A stretch of DNA of 38,138 bases, taken from positions 1 to 38,138 of the forward strand of contig JAGXHM010000082.1 in NCBI GenBank assembly GCA_024636155.1, given 5' to 3'. Under the pieces are notes generated by a model that made no database searches, was not told where the DNA came from, and saw nothing but the letters and a program-made list of their open reading frames with translations. Shown one piece after another: positions 25,655-33,569 of the stretch. The DNA comes from Deltaproteobacteria bacterium (lineage in GTDB: Bacteria; Desulfobacterota; Desulfuromonadia; Desulfuromonadales; BM103). The position numbers and the translations under genes were made by a program. Positions within the stretch are counted from its first letter, which is position 1; each line of letters opens with the position of its first letter.

Positions 25655-25785
25655 TTCTGGCCCTTTTGCTCGCTGTCTGCGTTGAACCTCTTTGGCTTAA
25701 AGCAGGCTAGGCCTTCATCGGCACGCCTTGACAGCAACCAAAATGTCTCAGAATTATACGTCACGATTAACCGCAGGGGCTATTA
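25655..25785. other. Convergent intergenic region, no clear element
   Basis: The 131 bases between the YibQ-like gene and the ParA-like gene (convergent) hold no convincing stem followed by a T-run on either strand, no RNA gene and no coding frame that I can support. Confidence 0.5.
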
Positions 25786-27186
25786 TCAAGGGAGTTGAGT
25801 GCTGATCTTGGACATAATGGCGGAAAAGTTCCCGAAGTTCTTGTCGAAGAGGATTTCTTCGGGCAGGTCTGAGCTAACCTTGCGTATTAGCAGAAACGTG
25901 TCATTAAGACGGCCTTGATCGTCGAAAAGGGTTCGCTCCAGCAAGGGGAAGAGATCTGAGCGTTCTTTAGAGAGCAAGCGCTTTTCAAACTCCTGAAGTT
26001 CGATGGTTTTATGCGAAACTTCCAGCCCATTGTCGTCAAAGCGATAGAAGGAAAGTTTCTGCTGGTAGAAATTTCTGGTGTGAGGGGCGCGCTGCAAGAT
26101 GAAGAAAGAGCGCTGTGCTGATTCGCGGAATAGATCCCAGATTGGGTCATGTGCCTCAATGGCGCGTTTTGCACCGTAAAAGTAGCGGAAAACCAGATTG
26201 GTAAAGCACTCCTCTTCGATAAAACCAGCGACCTTCTGATCGGAACTCTGGGCGAAGTAACCAGCTGAATCGACTTGATTGTTCTTGACCAAAGGCTGAC
26301 CACAGACCAGGCAGCCGATCTCCAGATTTTTGCAGCGGGTTACGTAAGCGCTTTGATGTTCTTCCTCTGCATGGATCATGTCCATGCGATACTCATCCAG
26401 TCGCCGCATTTCAGTATCGATAGAGTTGAGGTAGACTTGGCGAGCAATGTGGGCCATTTGCACATGAACTTCGGTTTGGCGACCGTGCGTGAGAACAGGG
26501 TAAATTTTTCCTTCAGGGTTGGTGTTGAGTGACTCTACTTTGGGACTTTTGGCGATGAAACCCTCCATACAGCGATAGCCCCGGTTGATCGCATAGGCTT
26601 TTAACAGCTGATATGGATCGCGGAAGGGGCCTTCATAGTGAATGCGGCCATCAACCAGGCAGGGCAGGATGCGTAATGGTCGGCGGGAGAGACCATGTAA
26701 ATCGAAAAAATCATAAATATGCCGACAATTGTCCATCGATGGCGCATCTTTAACCGGAACGATAACCCGGTCAGCGGCATAGAGAGAGCTTTGGGTGAAA
26801 ATGTCCAGATCAGGGCGTGCGTCAATAATCACAATGCCGCCAAGGCTGGATTTAGCCAGCGCTCTTGCCAGGGCGGTCGGGTCATCAAGCTCACGGCGCA
26901 GGTCGCTCAGTTGATTGCTGGAAGGAATGAACTGAACGCCGTATTCACCCATCTCAATCAGGCTGTCTGGGTTGATGCCAGAGAAGAGTCCACTGACATC
27001 ACCCTTCGCGGGTCGTCGGTTGATCCGGAACATCTGGTCTACGGAAAAATGGTTGTCAAAGCTCAGCAGAGTAACCGGCAGATCCTCGTGCAGGGCTTTC
27101 AGGTAGATCGCCAGATTGGTGGCAAGAGTGGTTTTGCCGACGCCTCCCTTCTCGCTCGAAATTGTGACAATATATGGTGCAGACAT
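25786..27186 (-). CDS. ParA/MinD-type ATPase with long C-terminal extension, unknown role
   Basis: A 466-residue protein. The deviant Walker A KGGVGKTT lies at 13-20 (after MSAPYIVTISSE), with a Walker B-like VIIDARPDLD near 120-130, so the first 240 or so residues are a ParA/MinD P-loop ATPase. The remaining 220 residues are unfamiliar, with a Cys285-x6-Cys292-x2-Cys295 cluster and many aromatic residues. The start at 27186 has AAGGGA upstream and begins exactly at the ATPase fold; a longer open frame to 27504 runs into xseA and is not used. It stands alone: no ParB-like gene or centromere-like repeats are seen nearby. Function not recognised; it could place a complex or regulate something through ATP-dependent membrane or DNA binding. 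Confidence 0.85.
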   Translation of the reverse strand: MSAPYIVTISSEKGGVGKTTLATNLAIYLKALHEDLPVTLLSFDNHFSVDQMFRINRRPAKGDVSGLFSGINPDSLIEMGEYGVQFIPSSNQLSDLRRELDDPTALARALAKSSLGGIVIIDARPDLDIFTQSSLYAADRVIVPVKDAPSMDNCRHIYDFFDLHGLSRRPLRILPCLVDGRIHYEGPFRDPYQLLKAYAINRGYRCMEGFIAKSPKVESLNTNPEGKIYPVLTHGRQTEVHVQMAHIARQVYLNSIDTEMRRLDEYRMDMIHAEEEHQSAYVTRCKNLEIGCLVCGQPLVKNNQVDSAGYFAQSSDQKVAGFIEEECFTNLVFRYFYGAKRAIEAHDPIWDLFRESAQRSFFILQRAPHTRNFYQQKLSFYRFDDNGLEVSHKTIELQEFEKRLLSKERSDLFPLLERTLFDDQGRLNDTFLLIRKVSSDLPEEILFDKNFGNFSAIMSKISTQLP

Positions 27187-27216
27187 AGTATCCCTTAGTA
27201 GATTCAAAGTCGTCAA

Positions 27217-27245
27217 TATATAGGGGGAAATCAATGAAAAGTCAA
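27217..27245 (-). promoter_or_regulatory. Sigma-70 promoter of the ParA-like gene
   Basis: Read on the minus strand, TTGACT (27245-27240) and TATATA (27222-27217) are 17 bp apart, giving a start near 27210 and a leader of about 24 nt before the ATG at 27186. The -10 overlaps the Shine-Dalgarno of the small leader ORF on the plus strand. Confidence 0.68.
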
Positions 27246-27281
27246 ACAAAAACCACAAGATATGGGGTGTGTGCCGAGTGA
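27234..27281 (+). CDS. Possible 15-residue leader peptide coupled to xseA
   Basis: ATG27234 follows AGGGGGA (27222-27228) by about 6 nt and opens a 15-codon frame, MKSQTKTTRYGVCAE, whose TGA (27279-27281) overlaps GTG27278 of xseA as GTGA. The Shine-Dalgarno here is far better than anything directly in front of xseA. The peptide itself has no recognisable motif. It may serve only to bring ribosomes to xseA, or the frame may be a coincidence. Confidence 0.35.
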   Translation: MKSQTKTTRYGVCAE

Positions 27282-28477
27282 CTGACGGGTCTCGAAAATT
27301 AACTGTCAGCGGTCTGGTTATTTTGCTCCAGGACGTTGTGGAAACCAATTTTGTCACGGTAACGGTAGAGGGCGAAATCTCCAATTTTGCCGCACCTGCG
27401 TCGGGACACTGGTATTTCACACTGAAGGACAGTGGCTCACAGTTGCGCGGTGTCATGTTTCGCAACCAAAACCGTCTGGTGGATAGCCCCCCCCGTGATG
27501 GCATGCAGGTCGTCTGCTCCGGAACCGTGACAGTTTATGTCGCACGCGGTGAAATGCAACTGGTCGTTAACAGCCTTACACACGGCGGGCAAGGGCAGTT
27601 GCAAGCGGCTTTTGAAGCTCTCAAGGAGAAACTAGCTCATGAGGGGCTCTTTGCTGTGGATCGCAAACGTCCTCTGCCGACTTTCCCACAATCAGTCGGT
27701 ATCGTGACCTCTGCGACCGGTGCTGCAATTCATGACATTCTCAACGTCCTGCGGCGGCGTGCACCTGATGTACATCTGTTGCTGAAGCCAGTCAGAGTCC
27801 AGGGCGACGGCGCTGCCGAAGACATTGCCAAAGCGATCGAGGCGTTGAATCAGTTCGGTGGTCTGGATGTTTTGATTGTCGGACGGGGAGGGGGCTCTCT
27901 GGAAGATTTGTGGGCCTTCAACGAAGAGGTTGTTGCCCGAGCCATTGTCGGGTCCCGAGTGCCTGTTATCTCGGCCGTAGGCCATGAAACAGATTTCACT
28001 ATTGCTGACATGGTCGCTGACCTGCGCGCTCCAACGCCGAGTGCTGCCGCCGAGTTGGTCGCAAAAAACCGACAGGAGCTAGAAGCACATCTCGATCATC
28101 TCATTATACGTTTACAGTCTCGTCTTGATCAGTCCCTCAATCTGGTTGCCGAACGCCTTGCCGGTTTTGAAGGACGACTCAAGCGGATAGCTCGTGATTT
28201 TGCCGGTCTTCCTGATGATGTCGCGGATCTTGAACGGAGGCTCTCATTGGCAATGAGCAGCAAGATTCGACAATACGATGATCGCCTGGGGATGACCGCT
28301 GGCCGTCTGCATGCATTATCACCACTTTTACAACTTGACCGGGGTTATGTGATTGCCAGTCACGAACCAGGCGGCGCAGGTCTGGTCTCAGCGGCAGATC
28401 TTGAACCGGGTGATCACCTTTGGCTGCGTTTTTCCCATGGTCAAGCATGCACACGAGTGGAGGACATTGATACGTGA
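27278..28477 (+). CDS. xseA: Exodeoxyribonuclease VII large subunit
   Basis: A 399-residue XseA, the catalytic subunit of the single-strand exonuclease ExoVII in the cytoplasm. The N-terminal OB-fold is clear (VTVEGEISNFAAPASGHWYFTLKD, then RGVMFRNQN). The nuclease domain has VGIVTSATGAAIHDI and the signature DVLIVGRGGGSLEDLWAFNEE followed by VISAVGHETDFTIADMVADLRAPTPSAAAE; a coiled coil and a C-terminal beta region follow. GTG27278 is preferred because it overlaps the stop of a small upstream frame with a good Shine-Dalgarno; GTG27269 is the alternative. It overlaps the next gene by 4 nt, and xseB lies one gene further on. Confidence 0.94.
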   Translation: MTDGSRKLTVSGLVILLQDVVETNFVTVTVEGEISNFAAPASGHWYFTLKDSGSQLRGVMFRNQNRLVDSPPRDGMQVVCSGTVTVYVARGEMQLVVNSLTHGGQGQLQAAFEALKEKLAHEGLFAVDRKRPLPTFPQSVGIVTSATGAAIHDILNVLRRRAPDVHLLLKPVRVQGDGAAEDIAKAIEALNQFGGLDVLIVGRGGGSLEDLWAFNEEVVARAIVGSRVPVISAVGHETDFTIADMVADLRAPTPSAAAELVAKNRQELEAHLDHLIIRLQSRLDQSLNLVAERLAGFEGRLKRIARDFAGLPDDVADLERRLSLAMSSKIRQYDDRLGMTAGRLHALSPLLQLDRGYVIASHEPGGAGLVSAADLEPGDHLWLRFSHGQACTRVEDIDT

Positions 28478-29328
28478 TACGTCTGATCCTGCTGATCTTT
28501 GTTCCTCTTCTGCTTACCTGTCCTGCCTGGTGCGGTGAACTCTTTCTGCTCTCCAACCAGGTCAATAACGGCGAAGTGGCAGTGATGTACTGGCAAGGAG
28601 AGCCTCTCTCTTTTGGTGTGGTGCGTTTCAGGGATGAAGTTTTTTACCTCTATCCCGATAGTGCGGGCGCCGTGGTCCTGTTACCAATCAGTCTGGACGT
28701 TCCTGAGGGTGACTATCCCCTGGCTGCCGCCTTGGTTGATCTGCAGGGTCGGACCACCGTAACGGAATTGATGTTGCGTGTTGACTACAAAAATCGCCCA
28801 GAAGAACAGTTAACTCTGCCAGAGCGAATGGTGACGCCGGTGGCGCAGGATGTCGCTCGGATTAATCGGGAGGGTAGCCTTCTCAACGAAAAGTATGATT
28901 TGAGATCTCCACGGCTCTGGACGACTTTCCAGAGACCGGTTGATGATCCTGTCAATAGTGTTTTCGGCAAGCGCAGAGTTATGAATGGCAAACCGAAGTC
29001 GCCACATAGCGGCACTGACTTCAGAAGCCCCGCTGGAACTTTGATACATTCCATCAGTAGCGGACGGGTGGTTCTGGTCGCGGATCTTTTCTATACCGGG
29101 CAAACGGTGGTCGTCGATCATGGGGAAGGCCTGTTATCTATCTATGCCCACCTCTCAAAGGTACTGGTGGAAGAAGGGCATGAACTCCTGGTTGGTGATA
29201 CACTTGGCGAAGTTGGTAGTACTGGTCGGTCGACCGGAGCTCATCTTCACCTGACGGTTAGACTGCTGGGCGAACGGGTTGACCCGCTCGCATTGCTGGA
29301 TATCTTTGAAGGTTCGCTGAACCCTTGA
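28474..29328 (+). CDS. Exported M23 (LytM-type) peptidoglycan endopeptidase
   Basis: A 284-residue secreted metallopeptidase. A signal peptide (about 1-20, cleavage near CPAWCG) leads to an N-terminal beta domain (about 22-115) and a C-terminal LytM domain (about 160-278). All zinc and catalytic residues are present: His178-x3-Asp182 (HSGTD), the His of YAHL, and His257-Leu-His259. In contrast to the EnvC-like protein in this window it should be an active endopeptidase cutting peptide cross-links. The start GTG28474 overlaps the xseA stop and has GGAGG about 10 nt upstream. The insertion of this gene between xseA and xseB is a Geobacterales-like arrangement as I recall it. Confidence 0.93.
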   Translation: MIRLILLIFVPLLLTCPAWCGELFLLSNQVNNGEVAVMYWQGEPLSFGVVRFRDEVFYLYPDSAGAVVLLPISLDVPEGDYPLAAALVDLQGRTTVTELMLRVDYKNRPEEQLTLPERMVTPVAQDVARINREGSLLNEKYDLRSPRLWTTFQRPVDDPVNSVFGKRRVMNGKPKSPHSGTDFRSPAGTLIHSISSGRVVLVADLFYTGQTVVVDHGEGLLSIYAHLSKVLVEEGHELLVGDTLGEVGSTGRSTGAHLHLTVRLLGERVDPLALLDIFEGSLNP

Positions 29329-29357
29329 ATTGCTGTTTGAATCAGGGTCTAAGTTGC

Positions 29358-29384
29358 TTGACACAACGCTGTGAGCGTGGTGTC
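29358..29384 (+). promoter_or_regulatory. TTGACA overlapping an 11-bp imperfect inverted repeat before xseB
   Basis: A consensus TTGACA (29358-29363) overlaps GACACAACGCT (29360-29370), which pairs with AGCGTGGTGTC (29374-29384) across a 3-nt loop with one mismatch. No U-tract follows, so a terminator is unlikely. No good -10 lies 16-18 bp from the TTGACA. It could be an operator, an RNA processing hairpin or a weak promoter; which of these cannot be decided from sequence. Confidence 0.35.
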
Positions 29385-29407
29385 TTACAGATGAAAGGAA
29401 AGAATGC

Positions 29408-29647
29408 ATGCCGGAAGAGACGACATTCGAACAAGCGCTGAAGAATCTGGAAGAAGCTGTGGCCCGTCTGGAAAAGGGACAAATCCCTCTGGATGAAGCG
29501 TTAGATTCATTTGAAGCAGGAGTGCAGAGTGCTAACCTGTGCCGTAAAAAGCTGCAAGCCGTTGAGGCGCGTATCGAAATACTGACGAACAAGAGTGATG
29601 GCTCTTTTGCCACCGACCCTTTTGGTGAGAGTGAAGATCAGGACTGA
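29408..29647 (+). CDS. xseB: Exodeoxyribonuclease VII small subunit
   Basis: A 79-residue XseB, the helical small subunit that binds XseA and is needed for ExoVII activity. The family pattern is complete: TFEQALKNLEEAVARLEKGQIPLDEALDSFEAGVQSANLCRKKLQAVEARIEIL. Length is normal. AAAGGAAAG lies about 8 nt before ATG29408. It is followed 8 nt later by ispA, the common xseB-ispA-dxs arrangement. Confidence 0.96.
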   Translation: MPEETTFEQALKNLEEAVARLEKGQIPLDEALDSFEAGVQSANLCRKKLQAVEARIEILTNKSDGSFATDPFGESEDQD

Positions 29648-29655
29648 CCAGTTAT

Positions 29656-30546
29656 ATGGAACTTAAAGAGTATCTACATGACCGTTCTGCTTTAGTGGAC
29701 CAGGCTCTGGACCACTGGCTTCCAGGCGAAGATCTGTGGCCTGGTTCCCTTCATCAGTCCATGCGCTACTCGGTTTTTGCCGGTGGTAAACGTTTGCGGC
29801 CGATCCTGATGATGGCCGCCAGTGAGGCGGTCGGTGGCACTGCGCAGCAGGTCATGCATGCCGCATGTGCTATGGAGATGATCCACACCTACTCCCTGGT
29901 ACATGACGATCTGCCGGCTATGGACGATGATGATTTCCGCCGCGGACGCCCCACCAATCATAAAACTTACGGTGAGGCCACGGCTATACTTGCTGGCGAT
30001 GCTCTGCTGACTGAAGCCTTTCGCCTGTTGGCAAACGCTGATGCCAATCGGCTGATAGCCCCGGCGACAGTGCTGCGAGTCATTGAACTCGTCGCCCGGT
30101 ATGCCGGATCACAAGGCATGGTCGGTGGGCAGGTCGTTGATATGGAATCTGAGGGTAAGGTGATTGATTTTCCAACCCTGGAGTATATTCATACCCATAA
30201 AACGGGTGGCTTGATTCTGGCCTCGGTGCAAGCTGGTGCTCTGCTGGGTGGTGGCAATGAGGAACAAATAGCCGCACTGACCCGTTTTGGTGGTGCTGCC
30301 GGATTGGCTTTTCAGATCGCAGATGATATTCTGGACGTTGTTGGTGACCAGACTGAACTTGGTAAGGACGTTGGCAGTGATCAGGCGCGTGGCAAGGCGA
30401 CTTATCCCGCCCTGCTTGGTCTGGCAGAGGCGCGTCAAAGGGCAAATGAACTCTGCGACATTGCAGTGGAATCTTTAACGCCCCTGGGAACAGCTGCGGA
30501 AACCCTGCAGCTGTTGGCCCGCTACATTGTTAATCGAAACTCTTGA
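29656..30546 (+). CDS. ispA: Polyprenyl diphosphate synthase (farnesyl/geranyl diphosphate synthase)
   Basis: A 296-residue all-helical prenyltransferase condensing isopentenyl diphosphate with allylic diphosphates. The first Asp-rich motif is DDLPAMD (84-90) followed by more Asp and RRGRPT; the second is DDILD (223-227). The IPP-binding GGKRLRP lies at 43-49. Length and the four-residue gap in the first motif (DDxxxxD) fit the short-chain bacterial type. Product length (C10, C15 or C20) cannot be fixed by eye. It sits between xseB and dxs and supplies precursors for undecaprenyl phosphate and quinones. Confidence 0.95.
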   Translation: MELKEYLHDRSALVDQALDHWLPGEDLWPGSLHQSMRYSVFAGGKRLRPILMMAASEAVGGTAQQVMHAACAMEMIHTYSLVHDDLPAMDDDDFRRGRPTNHKTYGEATAILAGDALLTEAFRLLANADANRLIAPATVLRVIELVARYAGSQGMVGGQVVDMESEGKVIDFPTLEYIHTHKTGGLILASVQAGALLGGGNEEQIAALTRFGGAAGLAFQIADDILDVVGDQTELGKDVGSDQARGKATYPALLGLAEARQRANELCDIAVESLTPLGTAAETLQLLARYIVNRNS

Positions 30547-30565
30547 AACAATATACGTGGTGAAT

Positions 30566-32437
30566 ATGTCTGAAATCTTGCAGCAGGAAAACCCCATTGC
30601 AGCACTGAAATCTCTTCCCGAAGCAGAGCTGCCGCAGTTGGCCGCAGAGTTGCGAGACGTTATTATCACAACCGTGGCAGAAACTGGTGGACATCTGGCC
30701 AGTTCGCTTGGCGTTATAGAGCTGACTATTGCCTTGCACCGAGTTTTTAATACTCCCACAGACAAAATTGTCTGGGATGTCGGTCATCAGGCTTATGCTC
30801 ACAAACTGTTGACAGGCCGTTATGCGCGATTTAAAACCTTGCGTCAACTGGATGGTCTTAGCGGTTTCCCCAAACGCGAGGAAAGTCCCCACGACTGTTT
30901 TAATGTCGGTCACTCCAGTACTTCGATTTCAGCCGCGCTTGGTATTGCGACAGCTCTCGACAGCAAGGGTGGTAACGAGAAGGTCGTTGCTGTGATCGGT
31001 GACGGCTCTTTAACCGCAGGATTGGCTTTCGAGGCACTGAACCATGCGGGTGCTCTCAAAAAAAATCTGCTGGTTATTCTGAATGATAATGAGATGTCGA
31101 TTTCGCCGAATGTCGGTGCTCTTTCATCCTTTCTCAGCAGACAGCTAACGTCTGATTTTTTTGTGCGTCTTAAGCGGGAAACGGAGAACTTTCTCGACAG
31201 TGTCCCCAAATTTGGTAAAGACCTCAGGCGCCTGGCAAAGAAGGCAGAAGAGGCGGTTAAAGGCTTTTTGACACCCGGTATGCTTTTCGAGGCGTTTGAT
31301 TTCGACTATGTGGGGCCGATTGACGGTCACAAACTTGAAGAACTGATTCAGACGCTGGAAAACATTACCCATATGGACGGCCCGATCCTGATGCATGTGG
31401 TCACAAAAAAGGGTAAAGGTTTCCTGCCGGCTGAGAATAACCCGCATCTCTACCATGGGGTCGGGCCCTTTGACCCGGTCACAGGTGAAGTAAAAAAAGG
31501 CAGCGCTGTCCCCCCCAGTTACACCTCAGTCTTCGGCAAAACATTGGTTGAGTTGGCTGAAGAAGATGAGCGTATCGTGGCGATTACGGCGGCAATGCTA
31601 GAAGGAACAGGACTTCATGTTTTTGCTGAGCGTTTTCCCGAGCGCTTTTTTGATGTCGGTATCGCAGAGCAGCATGCTGTTACTTTTGCGGCGGGCATGG
31701 CGACTCAAGGACTCAAACCGTTCTTGGCCATTTATTCCACTTTTCTGCAACGTGCCTACGACAACGTTTTGCACGATGTTTGTCTGCAAAACTTGCCAGT
31801 GACTTTTGCCCTCGATCGTTGTGGCTTGGTCGGCGCTGATGGTCCAACGCACCACGGTGTGTTTGATTTTTCCTATTTGCGACATATCCCCAATATGGTG
31901 TTTATGGTTCCCCGTGACGAAAATTATCTACGTCATGCCACGGCAACGGCGTTGAGCTTCAATGGACCTTTTGCCTACCGATATCCTCGTGGAGCGGGGA
32001 CCGGCGTTACGCCGGTCAAGCCACGTTCTCTTGTTGTGGGTCAGGGTGAGAAGTTGCGAGAGGGGACGGATGGGGTCATTTTTGTTGTTGGTACTATGGT
32101 CGCAGATGCGTTAGCCGCTGCAGAGGTGCTGGCTGGTGACGGACTTGAACTCGCGGTTGTTGACCCAGTTTTCCTCAAGCCTCTTGATAAAGATTTGCTG
32201 GTTGCTGAGGCTGTCAGAACCGGTTTTGTCTTTACCGCAGAAGAGAATGCCCTCCAGGGTGGTTTTGGTTCTGCGGTTTTAGAACTCTTATGCGAAGAAG
32301 GTGTCAATGTTCCTGTGAAGCGAATCGGCTTGCCGGATAAGTTTGTCGAACAGGGTAGTCAGGCAGAGTTGCGGGACAGGTACGGTCTGGATGCCAAAGG
32401 CATTGTCTCTACAATTAAGGGTGCGCTGGGGAAATAA
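30566..32437 (+). CDS. dxs: 1-deoxy-D-xylulose-5-phosphate synthase
   Basis: A 623-residue thiamine-diphosphate enzyme making DXP from pyruvate and glyceraldehyde 3-phosphate, the first step of the MEP isoprenoid pathway. His43 (GGHLASSLG) and His74 (DVGHQAY) are in place. The ThDP-binding GDGSLTAG (from about 145) and the [11 protein letters not shown] stretch follow. The second half carries [30 protein letters not shown] and the transketolase C-terminal domain. The start ATG30566 lies 19 nt after ispA; in-frame GTGs at 30557 and 30560 are alternatives. It ends in a strong terminator. Confidence 0.97.
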   Translation: MSEILQQENPIAALKSLPEAELPQLAAELRDVIITTVAETGGHLASSLGVIELTIALHRVFNTPTDKIVWDVGHQAYAHKLLTGRYARFKTLRQLDGLSGFPKREESPHDCFNVGHSSTSISAALGIATALDSKGGNEKVVAVIGDGSLTAGLAFEALNHAGALKKNLLVILNDNEMSISPNVGALSSFLSRQLTSDFFVRLKRETENFLDSVPKFGKDLRRLAKKAEEAVKGFLTPGMLFEAFDFDYVGPIDGHKLEELIQTLENITHMDGPILMHVVTKKGKGFLPAENNPHLYHGVGPFDPVTGEVKKGSAVPPSYTSVFGKTLVELAEEDERIVAITAAMLEGTGLHVFAERFPERFFDVGIAEQHAVTFAAGMATQGLKPFLAIYSTFLQRAYDNVLHDVCLQNLPVTFALDRCGLVGADGPTHHGVFDFSYLRHIPNMVFMVPRDENYLRHATATALSFNGPFAYRYPRGAGTGVTPVKPRSLVVGQGEKLREGTDGVIFVVGTMVADALAAAEVLAGDGLELAVVDPVFLKPLDKDLLVAEAVRTGFVFTAEENALQGGFGSAVLELLCEEGVNVPVKRIGLPDKFVEQGSQAELRDRYGLDAKGIVSTIKGALGK

Positions 32438-32466
32438 TCAGAAGTTGAAAAAAGTTTAAGCAGCAA

Positions 32467-32501
32467 CGGGGGACAGAAATTTCTGTCTCCCGCTTTTTTT
32501 T
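32467..32501 (+). terminator. Rho-independent terminator of the xseA-dxs operon
   Basis: A 13-bp stem without spare loop bases is formed by 32467-32479 and 32480-32492 (CGGGGGACAGAAA with its complement, one G-U), and eight T residues follow at 32494-32501. It stands between the convergent dxs and receiver-GAF genes and acts mainly on the plus strand. Confidence 0.9.
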
Positions 32502-32512
32502 GATCAGGGTGT

Positions 32513-33493
32513 TTATCCCTTCCCGCCTTTGCCTTGTCGTTTTAGCTGATGGATGATCCCTGCTTTTTCGAGAGCAATGGCGGCATGGTGTGCCAGTTGC
32601 ACCAGAAACTGCAAGTTCTGATCGGTAAATAGTGTGTCATCAGCGTGTCCGAAGAGGATCATCACGCCGATGGCACGATCGCGGTGGTACAGCGGTACAG
32701 AGAGAAGTCCCGGTTCTGTCACCAGATGTTGTTCGTCTGCATTGACACGATCCATCATGTAAGCTGGAAGGGTGCCGGGAACAACCATTGGACTGCCGCT
32801 GCGAGCGATATCAAGCAGGAGCCCCTCTGGCAGTTTATCTGGATGCTTCTTGATAAAGTCTGATGAGATGCCACGACTCATTTTGAGGCCAAAGTGGTTA
32901 CGGCCATTGCTGCTAATGAGTGCAAGTAAGCCTCGTTTGGCATGCAGGGATTCGAGAGTAACGTCAAGCAGTCGACTCAGAAGGTCACCCACCTCAATGG
33001 CCGAATTTATCGTTTCAATGGCTTTACTGAGAGCGGTCATCATGGATAATGACTGTGCCATCTCCTGATTGCGATGTTCCAGTTCAGCCAATAGGAGCTG
33101 ATTTTGTTTGCGCAGGTCAATCTGAGCGAAGGCGCGATCGATGACGTTAAAGAGAATCTCCGAGGTGTCGATGGGGCGGACGATGAAATCAAAGGCGCCA
33201 TGTCTTAAGGCCTGCAAAAGGCTGAAAGAAGACGCATTGTGCGTGGTGAGAATGACCTCGGTTTCCGGGTAGCGCCGCTTGATCTCCTGAAGCAGGTAAA
33301 GGCCACTGCGTGTAGGCAGTTCGGTCTCGGTGATGACCAGATCAGCAGGCATCTTCTGGACCATTTCCAGAGCAGCCTCCGCTGTGTCCGCCTCGAGGAT
33401 GGAATCCTCTCTTTCCAGCAGCATGGACTTGAGATGTAAACGACGCTTGGCAACATCGTCAACAATCAGGATGGTGTGATTCTTAGTTAACAT
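32513..33493 (-). CDS. Receiver-GAF protein with a pseudo-receiver (Glu at the phospho-acceptor site)
   Basis: A 326-residue two-domain cytoplasmic protein. The receiver fold (about 6-122) starts TILIVDD with the acidic pair at Asp12-Asp13, but the expected acceptor Asp in ADLVIT-x-TELP is Glu56 and the switch Lys is Arg106 (FIVRPID). A helical linker (about 125-165) leads to a GAF domain (about 170-318, including GLLALIS, SVPLYHRDRAIGVMILFGH and LVQLAHHAAIALE). There is no HTH, GGDEF, EAL or kinase domain. Start ATG33493 is used because the fold begins there, though no Shine-Dalgarno is visible; GTG33538 is an alternative. Partner and ligand are unknown. It follows the DUF4388 gene on the same strand and may share its transcript. 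Confidence 0.85.
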   Translation of the reverse strand: MLTKNHTILIVDDVAKRRLHLKSMLLEREDSILEADTAEAALEMVQKMPADLVITETELPTRSGLYLLQEIKRRYPETEVILTTHNASSFSLLQALRHGAFDFIVRPIDTSEILFNVIDRAFAQIDLRKQNQLLLAELEHRNQEMAQSLSMMTALSKAIETINSAIEVGDLLSRLLDVTLESLHAKRGLLALISSNGRNHFGLKMSRGISSDFIKKHPDKLPEGLLLDIARSGSPMVVPGTLPAYMMDRVNADEQHLVTEPGLLSVPLYHRDRAIGVMILFGHADDTLFTDQNLQFLVQLAHHAAIALEKAGIIHQLKRQGKGGKG

Positions 33494-33569
33494 AGGAGGT
33501 AAACCCGGGTAGATGGTCGATAAGCTTTTCTCTCTCACTCATGTAAACGTTATTGTGTTCAACTGGCGT

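Noticed and set aside
27162-27191. TTGTGA-18-TAGTAT as the xseA promoter
   Set aside because: The -35 is weak and the element lies within the ParA-like coding start; possible but not supported enough to list.
27187-27504. Longer N-terminus for the ParA-like protein
   Set aside because: It would overlap the divergent xseA start and the gene's own promoter; the ATPase fold begins at 27186 with AAGGGA in front.
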